A DNA stretch of 64,000 nucleotides from Caprella mutica (GCA_947561585.1 CANNZV010002310.1:40215-104214); one strand, 5' to 3'. Shown: positions 22,689 through 36,026, numbered from the stretch's first letter. Notes: generated by a model not told the origin, from the sequence alone. Made by a program: numbers and translations.

Positions 22689-23639
22689 GTGTATGTAGAT
22701 GATATTATTGTAGCATGTAAGAACTATGATGACCTGACTAAAATCAAGACTGATTTAAGTGCTAAATTTGAGATGAAATACTTAGGAAAATTATCCTATT
22801 TCTTAGGCATAAAAGTCGTACAAGACGAAAATAAAATATCATTAAATCAATCTTCATTTGTCAACGAGTTATTAGATAGATTTGAATTCAATAATTGTAA
22901 ACCAGTATTAAATCCTGCTGATGTTAATTCTCATTTGGAACCAACTGCTGATGATTGTGAACTAGTAGATAAAACTAAATATCAATCAGCTGTAGGTGCT
23001 TTACTTTATCTATCTACTAAAACTAGGCCTGACATAACTAATGCAGTTGGAAATGTCTCTAAATTTTGTTCCAATCCAAACACTAAGCACTGGTCTGCAA
23101 TTAAGAGAATATTCAGATATCTAAAGGGCACACCTGATCTTGGCATTACATATGGTAATGAAGATTCTGATTTGATAGGTTATTCTGATGCCGACCGGGC
23201 AGGTAACACAGTTGATAGGAAAAGTACTTCTGGCCAATGCTTTCTGTTAAATAATTCCATTATTTCTTGGCGCTCTGTGAAACAGTCATGTGTTGCTTTA
23301 TCAACGGCTGAAGCTGAATATGTTTCCCTCTCTGGTGCCTCCCAAGAAGCTGTATTTCTAAATAAATTACTATTAGATCTTAAAGTACCTAATAAGAATC
23401 CTATCGTTTTGTTTGAGGATAATCAGTCAGCAATTTGTATTGCTAAAAATGCTAAAAATCATCCTAGATCGAAACACATTGATATTAAATTTCATTACAT
23501 TAGAGATCTTGTTGCTTCAAACATAATTAAACTTGTTTATTGCCCCAGTGAAATTACGCTTGCTGACATATTTACTAAACCTCTGCCTACTGATAGATTT
23601 ACTAAATTAGTTGAATTAATAGGCATGAAAAATATATAA
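22689..23639 (+). pseudogene. copia RT C-terminus and RNase H, open frame
   Basis: A 316-codon open frame begins at MYVDDIIVACK-like YVDD (intact RT catalytic box). It continues through the copia signature FLGIKV, then SAVGALLYLSTKTRPDI. RNase H motifs follow: GYSDADRAG, STAEAEYVSL, FEDNQSAI, RSKHIDIKFHYIRD and ADIFTKPLP. The final stop is 17 bp before the 3' LTR. This half is well preserved, but it has no start of its own in the element and depended on the upstream polyprotein. Confidence 0.88.
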
Positions 23640-23645
23640 TGTCGT

Positions 23646-23656
23646 GTGAGGAGGAG
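23646..23656 (+). other. copia polypurine tract
   Basis: GTGAGGAGGAG lies immediately upstream of the TG of the 3' LTR, the position of the plus-strand primer. Confidence 0.75.
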
Positions 23657-23986
23657 TGTTAGAATTTTAGTTTAAATGTATTACACGCTCTTATATATGT
23701 TTAATGTTAACTTCCTGTTAGATTAGCTGAGCTATATTAATTACCTATTGTTTAAATAACAATGTATTACTTTTATGAGAAACGGACTTAAGGGTTAAAG
23801 TCCGATCACAGTTCCGGTGCGTCTTAAATACCATCGTATGTCAATTCTTAAGACAGTCTGTCTTTTACATTACTCATTGAGAGATGTGCTTCACTCATCT
23901 CTCTAATATACTTCTAACTGTAAAACATATTACTCTTTAAATAAACTCTATGTCTTAAAGTTGTTAACCCACTATAATTTAACCTA
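23657..23986 (+). repeat. copia 3' LTR, lacks the last nine bases
   Basis: It matches the 5' LTR with about five substitutions but stops at AACCTA. The terminal ATTCTAACA of the 5' LTR is absent, yet GAAC, the putative target duplication, follows directly. Confidence 0.88.
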
Positions 23987-23990
23987 GAAC

Positions 23991-25126
23991 TACTCACGTT
24001 TTACAAATCTACTGCCTATATAAATGTACACAGTTTTATATTATTGGAACACACAATTCAGTCTTTTGAAAACCTATTATTTTCCATGATAATATTCACA
24101 AAAATTACTAATTTGAACAGTTTGCATAATTTTAAAGTTATTTATTTCTATTTGATATGGTAGAGCTTTTTCTCCCTCATCAAATAAATGGTGATTGAAA
24201 CTGTAAAAATACAACAGGAATAGATTGAAGTAATTCCGAATGTTTGAATATTTGAGATTTGCTAATGATAAACACCTTATATAAGACTTATGATGAGAAA
24301 AGAAATTGGTAAACTGTAAAAAATAATTTCAAATACACTTTTCCTAAGCAGTACACACTACACATAAAAGAGTATGAATTACATTTCCTCCCATCGATAA
24401 CAGCAAATCATAACAATGCAGTGATATCCATGCATAGGTTGCATGGTTTACTTAGAAAAATATACAGTTAACTTATACGCAACTACAGAATATATTTATA
24501 ACTATAATTCTATGATGTAATAATAATTCGTAAGCAAATTAGACTTGAGTACCCTATTCATTTATTTTTTCTATCAATTTATAATCATCAATTATATTCT
24601 GACCAATAACATTATTCACACTGTTAATAGTAATTGTTATATTATAACAATTAATCAAAACTGATTGAATAATTCCAGTCTGTATTTTATGCGTAAAATA
24701 TGGTTTTAATTTGTATGGACAATAGAATGCTTTTTTCTATCTAACTCTAGAGTTGGTAAAATGGCAGGTGCGTACTAATTGGTTTGTAATTTGTACCCCC
24801 AATTAGATGGTTCTAAAGGTAATAGGCAACATAGAGTTTTTGAGCTAAAAAAAGACTCTCAATTTTTCGGTTCCAAACTTCCAGTTCTAACTTTTACAAA
24901 CTAAACTAGGTTGACAATTTGCTCAAAATATTATGCAGTTCCATCTTCATAAATAAATATTGTTCGACAGTAATGAGTACATTGTGATATAAAAATTTGA
25001 ATAATAAATATGATGCAATTACCAAAATAATTACATAAGAGACGCTAAAATTACCACTTAATATTGAGAAAATAATTCGAGATGACAATATAGAAGATAA
25101 TAAATAAGTCCCTTCAGCACAGCCCA
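23991..25126. other. AT-rich noncoding stretch
   Basis: Nothing recognised. A 73-codon minus frame at 24906-25127 is not supported. Confidence 0.4.
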
Positions 25127-25580
25127 TGTTACAATGTTAACATGTAACAATATTAACATTGTAACAATGTTAACATGTAACAATGTTAACATTGTAACAA
25201 TGTTAACATGTAACAATGTTAACATTGTAACAATGTTAACATGTAACAATGTTAACATTGTAACAATGTTAACATGTAACAATGTTAACATGTAACAATG
25301 TTAACATTGTAACAATGTTAACATGTAACAATGTTAACATGTAACAATGAATGTTAACATGTAACAATGTTAACATGTAACAATGTTAACATGTAACAAT
25401 GTTAACATGTAACAATGTTAACATGTAACAATGTTAACATGTAACAATGTTAACATGTAACAATGTTAACATGTAACAATGTTTACATGTAACAATGTTT
25501 ACATGTAACAATGTTAACATGTAACAATGTTTACATGTAACAATGTTAACATGTAACAATGTTAACATGTAACAATGTTA
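25127..25580. repeat. 16-bp palindromic minisatellite, about 28 copies
   Basis: The unit gttaacatgtaacaat contains the self-complementary words gttaac and acatgt. Early units alternate acatgt with acattgt; later units are uniform, with gtttac variants near the end and one 4-bp slip near 25349. The array can fold on itself. Confidence 0.94.
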
Positions 25581-25685
25581 CGTTGGACAACATTGTGTCA
25601 TTATTGGTAATACATTTTTCCAATATTTTTAAGAAATTGCCAATATCTCATTTTTAATGGTGTCAAATTAGAATTCTGTAGAGTA

Positions 25686-26974
25686 CAGGCAGGCCTCGTT
25701 TTAAGTACACCCCGCTTTAATAAAAGTGGTACTTATTTCGAGTCATGTTTCGAAATAAGAACCGTTCCTAGACATAGAAAACGGAGAAAATTTTCTGTGA
25801 TTATTTCACGGTTAATAAAAAACATCAAAATTATAATCCAGATGAGGTTATTAGAAGCAATTGGTTCAGAAATTTAACATGTCCCATTTAGGGTTAGTTC
25901 CATGTTACTGTACGTTCAATATTTTCGAACACGTAAAATCTTCATATATTAATCATTATTTAACCTATATTACCTTCGCAATCTTGCAGAAGGTTATATT
26001 TTCATCGGAATTTATTTATTTATTTATCATCTTGTTATTCGCTTAACTGTAAAAGTGTTCAACCAAATTGCCTGAAATTTGGTGAAACGATTGGTCCATG
26101 CCCAGTGACCTGCTGCTAGTCTTTTGGGAGTGACCCGGTCAAAGGTCAAGGTCACGGTCATTTATAACTCAAAAAGTATCGAACCATATTGCATGAAACT
26201 TGGTGGAACGATTGGTCAATATGCAGGAACCATTTTGATAGATTTTGGGAGTGATCGAGTCAAAGGTCAAAGATCAAGGTCAAGGCCATTTGTAACTCAA
26301 AAAGTATTCAACTAAATTGTCTGAAATTTGATGATACAATTGGTCAATGACCAGGAACGATCAGGTAGAATTTTGGAAGCAATCTGGTCAAAGGATCCAG
26401 TTAGCAGTTTCCTTAATTTTGGGAGATAACGGGTCAAAGCGGAAACGAAGGTATGCGCTCTACCGAGTGCACATAATCTAGTTTCAATTGGTTTACATGA
26501 TACCAATTTGAATAGAAGTTAAATAATAATTATTACAATTTCTTTTCTGACTTGTCCGAAATTGTAGAACCAATCAATAACTTGGAACTTAGTACCCTAC
26601 TACCAAAAACCTTTCATAGAGCATAAAATTGCTGTTCTGTAAATGTAACACAATAATTATAGAAATCTAAGTATCTATTAATTACTCACCTATACTGAGT
26701 GAGAGTAAAGCTATGGTTAGATATTAAAACATTTAATAAATTCACGACTTTAAACTTTCATCACAGTCACAAACACTGAAAGACTGTGTATCATTAGTAA
26801 TATGCTTTTATAATATTCTAACTCTAAAACAAATTTACTTTCTATAACTCATAGAAACTGAGATATATAATCAAGGAGTGACAATTATATATCTCTTGTT
26901 ACTCTTCTTCGCTTTGATTACCGTTTGGTAATCAAACTGAATTGCGATTTGGTAATTAAAGCGGGGTATGCCTG
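25686..26974. mobile_element. pogo/Tigger-like element carrying a Helitron copy
   Basis: The left terminus is CAGGCAGGCCTCGTTTTAAG. The right terminus reversed is CAGGCATACCCCGCTTTAAT. This resembles Tigger ends (CAGGCATRCCTCG). The left flank is TA and the right flank is TG, so one base of the TA duplication may have changed. No transposase is visible. A Helitron-like repeat occupies 25974-26482. Confidence 0.6.
25974..26482 (+). mobile_element. Helitron-like nonautonomous repeat, copy 2
   Basis: It has the same 5' start (cttcgcaatcttgcagaagg), internal aaggtca units, 3' hairpin (gcgctctaccgagtgc) and CTAGT-T end as the copy at 16307. Confidence 0.72.
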
Positions 26975-26989
26975 TGTTGTACTGTGGAG

Positions 26990-28307
26990 CAATGGTCGGC
27001 AACCTTTTTATCGTCGAGGACCGGTAAACGTTCAACAATATTCTCGCGGCCCGTCGGGATGAATAAAGCTGATATTATTGGGTAGGCCAAAACATTCGTC
27101 CGCTTCTAAGAGGCTATATTGCTTTCTTATGATACCAAAACTAGCTAATATAAAATAATCCTTTATATAAACATTCATTTTACAATAACAATCTGGTACG
27201 AAAAATAGCAATAATACTCAGGTCAAATTAATTTTATTACTCAGGTACAATACAAAAAAAATCATAATCAGGTAAAAAAAAAGAACCCCATGTAGAATCA
27301 GCACCCCAGTTCATATTCGGCTGCGGATTGTACAGGAGGGGAATCATATGGGTACAGATTGTACGGGAGGGAAATCATTGGGCTGCGGATTGTACAGGAG
27401 GGAAATCATTGGGGTACAGATTGTACAGGAGGGAAATCATTGGGCTGCGGATTGTACAGGAGGGAAATCATTGGGGTACAGATTGTACTGGAGGGAAATC
27501 ATTGGGCTGCAGATTGTACAGGAGGTAAATCATCGGGCTGCAAATTGTACAGGAAGGAAATCATTGGGGTGCGAATTGTACAGGAGGGAAATCATTGGGC
27601 TGCGGATTGTACAGGAGGGAAATCATTGGGGTGCAGATTGTACAGGAGGGAAATCATTGGGCTGCGGATTGTACAGGAGGGAAATCATGGTGGTACAGAT
27701 TGTACAGGAGGGAAATCATTGGGCTGCGGATTATACAGGATGGAAATCATTGGGGTGCGGATTGTACAGGAAGGAAATCACTAGGCTGCAGATTGTGCAG
27801 GAGAAAATTTATTGGGGTGCGGATTGTACAGGAAGGAAATCATTGGGCAGCAGATTGTACAGGGGGGAAATCATTGGGCTGCAGATTGTACAGGGGGGAA
27901 ATCATTGGGCTGCAGATTGTGCAGGAGAAAATGTATTGGGGTGCGGATTGTACAGGAAGGAAATCATTGGGCAGCAGATTGTACAGGAGGGAAATCATTA
28001 GGCTGCAGATTGTGGAGGAGAAAATGTATTGGGGTGAGGATTGTACAGGAGGGAAATCATTGGGCACAGGTTCGCAGAGAGGACTCTAAATCTCTTGATC
28101 AAAACAACTCTTATTGTTATACATTATATACCTATTAATTTTAAAGTATTTGTCTTAGAAAATTTGAAATTGTCTACCAACTTGTATTATCTATTTATGT
28201 GAGGTCACACTTATATAAAAATAATTTCATTACTTGAATTGAATTATTGAGTATCCTTCCGCGGCCCGGTACCATTTGTCCCGCGGACCAGGGGTTGCTT
28301 ACCACTG
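26990..28307. mobile_element. hAT-like element with internal minisatellite
   Basis: The ends CAATGGTCGGCAACCTTTTT (left) and CAGTGGTAAGCAACCCCTGG (right, reversed), followed by ggaccgg/ggtccgcg and the gcggcccg word, match the common hAT terminus CAGTGGTnnnCAACC. The flanks ctgtggag (26982-26989) and gtgtagag (28308-28315) agree at six of eight bases. No transposase is present. A 31-bp array fills most of the interior. Confidence 0.72.
27312..28065. repeat. 31-bp minisatellite, about 24 copies
   Basis: The unit is gggctgcggattgtacagga plus gggaaatcatt. Variation is concentrated in the ctgcgg/gtacag/gtgcgg word, and two-unit alternation is visible (ctgc then gtac). Period 31 makes all three frames open, giving frames up to 217 codons that are not genes. 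Confidence 0.95.
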
Positions 28308-30570
28308 GTGTAGAGTGTAGACTGTAGACTGTACTTATTGTAACGATGTACCTATACAAGAAGAAAGTGGTCATATTAATACGTAAGAAATACATTAATT
28401 TCTAATGGTCTTATTGCTATGTATAAAAAAAATTAGAAAAATATAATGAATTAATTAATTAAAAAAGAAAGAGAAACCACAGGAATACTTTTCTAATAAC
28501 ACGTTATGTAATAAAATGTAAATCACCTCTTGCGAGAACAATGAAACCTATTTACCATAATTTATCAATATATAACTTATAATTAATAATACAATCATAT
28601 TTATAACACATCTCTAATTTTATCAACAGAAAGGAAAATTATTCTTTTAATTTGAATGAATTACATTCATAATATTATTACATGCACAGAAAAAAATATA
28701 ATTAGAATTTAAATAGAAAAACTAATTAATGTTTTATTATAGTATTCTTTCGACTTCAATAAATACGATACCCTATAAATATTCATAACAATGACATCAT
28801 ATTATTAAAAATTCAAAACAATTGGTAATTAATTAACAAACAATATAATACTGTTCATTATATAAGGCTAAAGCCCATATACAACATTATATACGGTAAT
28901 GTTATATATATAGTGAATAGTATAGTCCTGAGTAATGAAATAGCCTGAACAGTGATTAAATTTTATCTAGTTCTAAAATGGCCTTGAGTTTCTATAACTG
29001 AAGGCCATTGGTAAAATTTGTTCACAACACTGATTAGTTCATTACTCAGAACTAAGTGGTGAGTGAGTGGCCAAAATAATATCGCGTCTTGCGGGACGCT
29101 AAAATCCTTATTTTTGGGTCACGTGACTGGCAATCTGGCGTCAGTTTAATTGAGAAATGATATAACTGAAGCAAAATTTAATGGAGAAATGATATAACTG
29201 AAACGAAATAAGGTTTTACTCCGTCTTCCTTAGCGTCCTGCAATCGCTGCAACACTTCCTCTCTCTAGAGTAGTTTATCATAACTCTATGCTCAGAACTC
29301 TATTATTCACTATACAGGATTTCACTATATAACCGTTCTACAGGACCCTAGGTACATGAAATATATGAATGATTTCTAATTACTAATAAGTCTTGGATAT
29401 TGGTTACTTTGATTTATCTAACTTAATTATCTACATTTGTTTTCCCAAATCAAAATTCAAATTTATTGATAATTTCATATCATTTTAAAATCTATCACTC
29501 CATGGTGAAAATAATAAAAGATAGATTACAAATATAGAATATAAATATCACAGATATAATTTCAATTAGATTACAATCAAATAACTTTATATACCCATTT
29601 GGCAGATAGTAATGAAAAATTTCACAGCTTACATTAATGAATTAAATAGAATCAGTATAAACAAATTGAATTTTCCATATTAATAAGAAATATGATTTTT
29701 AACTTTCATTGTAAATACATACTAGTTTGTAATTTAGTAATAACATACCATTGTGTCACCAATTAATTTAATGCAACTATTAATATTGTGCTTGTATACT
29801 CTCAATCAATTAGTGTATCTGCATCACTCGCTCTTTTGAATGAATGGATACAGTGTATCGAGAAATGGACACATCATGCGTACCGGCAAGTCTATACAAT
29901 ACCAACGAAAACTAATAATCGAAAACCTAGTGGGTTGCGGCCAATGATATCGCATCAATGGAAAGAATGAAAGCTACTGCTATTGCATGCATGGATGAAC
30001 TAACTGCCACAAATTGCCTGAATATATTAGTGCAGCTTTCAATCTTACATCAGGACTCCTTTAGAGGCATTTCTGCACGCAACAAATGTAACCTTTGAAG
30101 TTCGGTAATCTCATTCAGTAACTATGAATAGCCAATTCATTGCTATCACATACTCATATAATCTATATCGGTAATATAAATTCAGATTTTAACTTAGCAA
30201 AAAAACTTTAAATGATTTTCCGATTCTATAAGTTAATCAACAAAAGAGATATTTTATTTGGTTTATGTAATAGAACAAACAATAATTATTAACTAATTAG
30301 TCTTTTCTAATTAATTAATCTAATTAATAATTAATTAATATCTCACGTCGCCAGACCTTCATTTGAAGAGTTCACTGTAATAAATAGAATGTACTGTGCC
30401 TTTAATAATATCTCTATTGAGAGAAAGTTTTAACAATTAATTAGATCATTTAATAAATATTGACATTTTGAAACAGTATAGGGTGAAAAGGAGGTCACGG
30501 CAGTCATCTTATAGCACAATGTACTATAATGGTCAGACATTGTATTATTCCTTCGAATTATATTCATCAT
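28308..30570. other. Noncoding stretch with local inverted and direct repeats
   Basis: Bases 28905-29330 are partly symmetrical (gtgaatagtata near 28911 against tattcactatac near 29308; agtaatgaa near 28932 against ttcattact near 29036). They include a tandem pair of gagaaatgatataactgaa at about 29152-29205, so this may be an old inverted-repeat element. The rest shows nothing. Confidence 0.4.
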
Positions 30571-31038
30571 CTTCACAGATTGCGGAAGGTTATATTTTAG
30601 GCGGCATTTATTTATTTATCAATTTGTTATTCGCATAATACAAAAAGTTGTCAACCAAATTCCCTGAGATTTGATGGGACGATTAGTCAATTATCCAGGA
30701 AGCATCAGGTAAAATTTTGGGAGCAATCTGACCAAGGTCAAGGTCATTCATAACTCAATAATTCAAAAAGTCTTCAACCAAATCGCCTGAAATTTGGTGC
30801 GACAATTTGACCTTATCCAGGAATCAGTTTAATAGATTTTGGGAATGATCAGATCAAAGGTCAAGGTCATTTTAAGCTCAAAAAGTATTCTATCAAATTA
30901 CCTAAAATTATGTGGGACGTTTGGTCAATATCCAAGAACCATTTGATTAGATTTTGGGAGCGAAAGGGTATGAAGGTCAAGATCAAGGTCATTTTAAGCG
31001 GTCGCGAATGTATGCGCTACGAGTGCACGTCATCTAGT
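30571..31038 (+). mobile_element. Helitron-like nonautonomous repeat, copy 3
   Basis: It starts cttcacagattgcggaagg, has three aaggtca-bearing units, and ends gcgctacgagtgcacgtcatCTAGT followed by T. It is more divergent than copies 1 and 2. Confidence 0.7.
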
Positions 31039-33879
31039 TTCTTTTCTTTTGTAAATGTATATAAGTCTACTAGAAGAAACCTTATATTAATTTATTTGAA
31101 AAGTTGTATATTTTCTATATAATTTGTATTTTCATGAGTTGAATGTTTTTTTATATATTTTAATTCACTGTTTATTTTGGTTCATTATAGTTTGTACTGT
31201 GTACATTCTTATATGTGGTAAATAGATGATTTCAATTCACTATGTAAAGGAACAAAGCTAATGTAATCATTTCTATTTGGACATATTTATGACAACGTAA
31301 TTAAACCGCAGTTCGATATGATGCACGATTTGAAAAATAAGAACTTCCAGATTTCTCGAATGTTAAAACACATTAAATGAATATTATTATGCAACGAAAA
31401 CAAACCAAAATCTATCGGATTAAACTAGCATTAGATATCATTCTGATGAAACGACTTTGCAATATTTCCATATTTAAATTAATTTATCTTAAACCTTGTA
31501 TAACTTCTCCACCAAAACAAGATGAATTATTAGTTTAAATTGTAATTTGTTTTTGAACTTTTGATGGTTGTTTTCTTCGAAACTTCATGATTCTTTGGAA
31601 AACCTATTTGTGAAGAATATTAGAACCTGGTGCTCTACTTATTTTTTCATCCGGTGCAATTCATTCTTTTATATCAGACACCGAGATTCACACTACAGTA
31701 CAATGTAAGAATAAAAAGTAAACTAATTAGAGATGTTGATCATGACTAACTTATAATAAAAAATATTTTCCTTAAAACAAAACCAGTAACTTTCATATGG
31801 AAAAGTATTATTTCAATAGTAAAGAGGAGTGTGTTTTGAAAGATAATTAATTAAAAGTTAGAATCGTAAGAAAAAACAAAAGACAATTTAAGAATGGTAT
31901 TATAATGTATTTGGATTGGAATAATAATATAATATACTGAATCATATTTGATTGATATTTAAAATCCACATTGCAGTATATACCAATATTCATTAAAATG
32001 TGTTAATGCATTATTTTCAATGAATAGAAAATAATCGATAATATGAACGTACGAGGCTCCAAAACTAAGTAGGCCATAGTTATATTATATTCCAACCCAT
32101 ATTGTTACTAGAAAATATAATTTTATCAGTAAGAAAAAGTTCTGCTATTAACGCTTCAAATTTTTGAATAAATAATTATATTACAAACAACCAATTTATG
32201 AAAAAAAAATATTGTAACCAAATTTTTGGTCCATTAAGCTATTTTTCCTCGGTCGATAAGTACATCGAACAGAGTTTACTAAACACTGTTTAACCAAGTG
32301 AGCTACTGGAGTTCAGACCTGTTCTTTGACATGTGTGGACTCAGGAATTTAATCATTTTCCTCTTTCAGTTTCTCTGTCTTTCGCAAAGTTGGCCCTTTC
32401 CATTTTATAGTGGCAGAAACTATCTTTGGTGCGGCTTAATTTCTTCCAGTAAACACCCCAGCAGTGTAAACATTAACCTGTTGATGCTATCAAATTCCTC
32501 GTAAAAGTCAAATTTTCATGAATTTGACGCAAAGTTTAAAGAATGGCCATTTTTTTACATATCATCCGAAATGTTTGATATCTTCAGAAAAATAAATGAA
32601 GAACGATGTGCACATTTCCGTTACATAGTTATTATACAATATGTGAAACAAAGGCGGAACTGTGGGAAGCTGGAAACCCAAACTACAATAAGCTGGGTAG
32701 ACGAATTCATTATTTGTTAGAAATGAAAATTATAGGCTCCAATAGAAGAAGCCTAGTATATATGTCGAAACTTTTAAAAAAATGTAGTCAATATCAAAGG
32801 GAACTGAATTATCATTGTATGAATTGACAATAGACAGATAAACAAGAAGAAAATTTCTGTGTACCCTGGTAATTTTATCTCCGTGACATTAGAGCCACAG
32901 GAATATTCGGACTACATTTCAAGTCACTCTTCCCTTCATTACACACAGAGCAACTTTTCTTCCCTACAAAGCCAAAAACCTATAAAATATGCACCTGAAT
33001 TTTTTTCATGGCAGAAAGAATGAGCATATAAATATTCCAAATAAATACAATTTCACTACACAATAAAGAAGAATTCCGGTTTACCTGAAAACATTTATGC
33101 GAAATTTTTCATTAGATGTTTATTTTTTTCATTAGAAGGAATATTATTTTCCTTGGTTGAATCTTTTTTTCCTTTGGAAGGAATATTATGTTCCTTGGAT
33201 TTAATTTTTTTTTACTTTAAACTAATATAAATCTCTTGTTGAATCCGATAACGTAATATTACGTTCAAAATCAAAACTTATATTTAGTTTGTTGGAATTC
33301 TAAAAAAAATAATCTATAATTCTTTCTTTCATTGAACTGTACCTATATTCTTTCTAGTTTAGGGGTAAGCGAAAATTAAAAGCAGAATAATTTCTCTCTG
33401 GTTGAAGCTAGGCTACATAATGAATTATTGTTTGAAAATGAGACAAACCTTAGAAAGAATTTCTGTAGCTATTTGAACGCAGTCTTACAATTAGTAAAAC
33501 TAATTAACATGCTAATATATTTATTAATTAAGAGTAACTTTCAATAATAGGATATTAGTAAAAAACTTCCAAATGATAAATATATTTTATTAAAGTTACA
33601 GATACAAATAAGTTATCAATAGACAATACATATTGCCCTTTTAATGCACTTTTTCAATCAACAAAAAGAAATATGGTTACCTACCTATACATTATATAAT
33701 ACTAATTATTACTTAGTATCAGCATAAAACAAAAGATGATTAAAACATACATTTATTACCAAAATAGGTCTGTAAAATCACGACAGAAAATTAGAATCAT
33801 TCATTAAGTAAAGAGCATAAAGAAATACGTAATATCATATAGCTTATAAAATCTCAGTACCATGCAGGATCAAGGTACC
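31039..33879. other. AT-rich noncoding stretch
   Basis: No supported feature in 2.8 kb. A 73-codon frame at 32606-32827 contains a mixed-composition peptide (KAELWEAGNPNYNKLGRRIH), but no start context, splice site or family could be recognised. Confidence 0.4.
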
Positions 33880-35066
33880 CGTAGTGCAGATGGGTATACC
33901 TTTAGTTCAGATGGGTATACCTTTAGTTCAGATGGGTATACCTTTAGTGCAGATGGGTATACCTTTAGTGCAGATGGGTATACCTTTAGTTCAGATGGGT
34001 ATACCTTTAGTGCAGATGGGTATACCTTTAGTTCAGATGGGTATACCTTTAGTTCAGATGGGTATACCTTTAGTTCAGATGGGTATACCTTTAGTGCAGA
34101 TGGGTATACCTTTAGTTCAGATGGGTATACCTTTAGTTCAGATGGGTATACCTTTAGTTCAGATGGGTATACCTTTAGTTCAGATGGGTATACCTTTAGT
34201 TCAGATGGGTATACCTTTAGTTCAGATGGGTATACCTTTAGTTCAGATGGGTATACCTTTAGTTCAGATGGGTATACCTTTAGTTCAGATGGGTATACCT
34301 TTAGTTCAGATGGGTATACCTTTAGTTCAGATGGGTATACCTTTAGTTCAGATGGGTATACCTTTAATTCAGATGGGTATACCTTTGGTTCAGATGGGTA
34401 TACCTTTGGTTCAGATGGGTATACCTTTAGTTCAGATGGGTATACCTTTAGTTCAGATTGGTATATCTTTAGTTCAGATGGGTATACCTTTAGTTCAGAT
34501 GGGTATACCTTTAGTTCAGATGGGTATACCTTTAGTTCAGATGGGTATACCTTTAGTTCAGATGGGTATACCTTTAGTTCAGATGGGTATACCTTTAGTT
34601 CAGATGGGTATACCTTTAGTTCAGATGGGTATACCTTTAGTTCAGATGGATATACCTTTAGTTCAGATGGGTATACCTTTAGTTCAGATGGGTATACCTT
34701 TAGTTCAGATGGGTATACCTTTAGTTCAGATGGGTATACCTTTAGTTCAGATGGGTATACCGTAGTTCAGATGGGTATACCGTAGTTCAGATGGGTATAC
34801 CTTAGTTCAGATGGGTATACCGTAGTTCAGATGGGTATACCGTAGTTCAGATGGGTATACCGTAGTTCAGATGGGTATACCTTTAGTGCAGATGGGTATA
34901 CCGTAGTTCAGATGGGTATACCGTAGTTCAGATGGGTATACCGTAGTACAGATGGGTATACCGTAGTACAGATGGGTATACCGTAGTTCAGATGGGTATA
35001 CCGTAGTACAGATGGGTATACCGTAGTACAGATGGGTATACAGTAGTTCAAAGTAGGTATACCGTA
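33880..35066. repeat. 21-bp minisatellite passing into a 20-bp form, about 57 copies
   Basis: The unit agttcagatgggtatacctt plus t (21 bp) runs to about 34759. From there the unit is gtagttcagatgggtatacc (20 bp) with one 21-bp unit near 34880. In the first part, 21 bp keeps the frame open and produces spurious frames of 307 and 293 codons. agtgc/agttc variants cluster at the left end and agtac variants at the right end. Confidence 0.96.
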
Positions 35067-36026
35067 GTTCAGAGTACTGTAGTTTTGAGTACCGCTGATC
35101 AAAGTACCGTATTTCAGAGTACCGACGGTAATTAAGAGTTAAAACCATTTTAGTAAAATCTACCATTCACAGATCTAATTAGATAGGTAGCAATATAGTT
35201 ACCCAAAAAAATTACAAATATTAAAATCTACTATACACACGACAAATCAGTTAATCACTCGATTAATATTACGTTCATTAATTAGTTTATGTTTATTATT
35301 TATCTTTTAATTATCCCTTTGAAAGTACTATTTGAATACACGAATTAGCAATTGTTCACAAAAAAAACGAATCAATAGATCTTAATAGAGAAAACTACGC
35401 ACTTTACAGAATATCAAAAAACTAGCCATGAAAGTGTTTCTGGATCTAAAACAGCCAATTCATATCCCACATCTTACATCACCTATTGAGAATTTTACTG
35501 CAAGATGAATTACTGTCAAATGAAACACATTTACCTATTAGTATCTGGCTACTTCAATTCCGTATTTAAAATACTTATTGCTCATAATTCACAGCGAATT
35601 ATGCAACGGGGTTAATTTTAAAAGATACATTAATTCTGTACTTAATAAAGATCCAGTAAACCCGATTATCATATCTAATTTTATAACTTAATCGATGAGT
35701 GCACATTTTATGTGTGTTCGTACGAAATGGTTTTGCTTAGGTTACCATACTATAATATATTAAAGACCTGGCTATATCAGGTCTATTGCAAAAAAAATCA
35801 TAACTTATCAATTACTTCGAATATTTAACGAAATTAATCTTAAAATATGCGCAAATTTCAATTTAAAATAAACATTAAATCTCAGGAAGTTCTCTTGCAT
35901 TATTGATAAGAAGTAACAGTATCTATTTTAATCCGAGAACCATTTGTGTAGATGCTAAATTTTTCTTAGTAGAAAGCTGCATTGCAATGAATCGAATATT
36001 ACTTTCTGGTAAAGAAATATGCTAAT
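35067..36026. other. Noncoding; part matches an internal repeat
   Basis: The array's right margin carries echoes of cagagtaccg (35075-35130). Bases 35650-35790 match 14180-14310 (cccg..tatcatatctaattt, acctggct). Nothing else is recognised. Confidence 0.45.

Larger units (their letters stand above)
19410..23986 (+). mobile_element. Ty1/copia LTR retrotransposon, defective
   Basis: This is a full-length-like copia element. It has a 5' LTR, a half-tRNA primer site, gag with zinc knuckle, protease, integrase, RT and RNase H in copia order (integrase before RT), a polypurine tract and a 3' LTR. It is flanked by GAAC (19406-19409 and 23987-23990). Coding is broken by frameshifts, a nonsense codon in the integrase and a large deletion removing the linker and N-terminal RT. 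By eye the LTRs differ at five of about 330 positions, so the insertion is fairly recent but not new. Confidence 0.93.

Noticed and set aside
27348..28138. Several plus-strand frames of 100-217 codons with YRREIIG words
   Set aside because: 31-bp array read in three frames; no unique sequence.
33862..34785. 307- and 293-codon plus-strand frames (DGYTFSS and QMGIPLV heptads)
   Set aside because: Same cause: two frames of one 21-bp array; both collapse where the unit becomes 20 bp.
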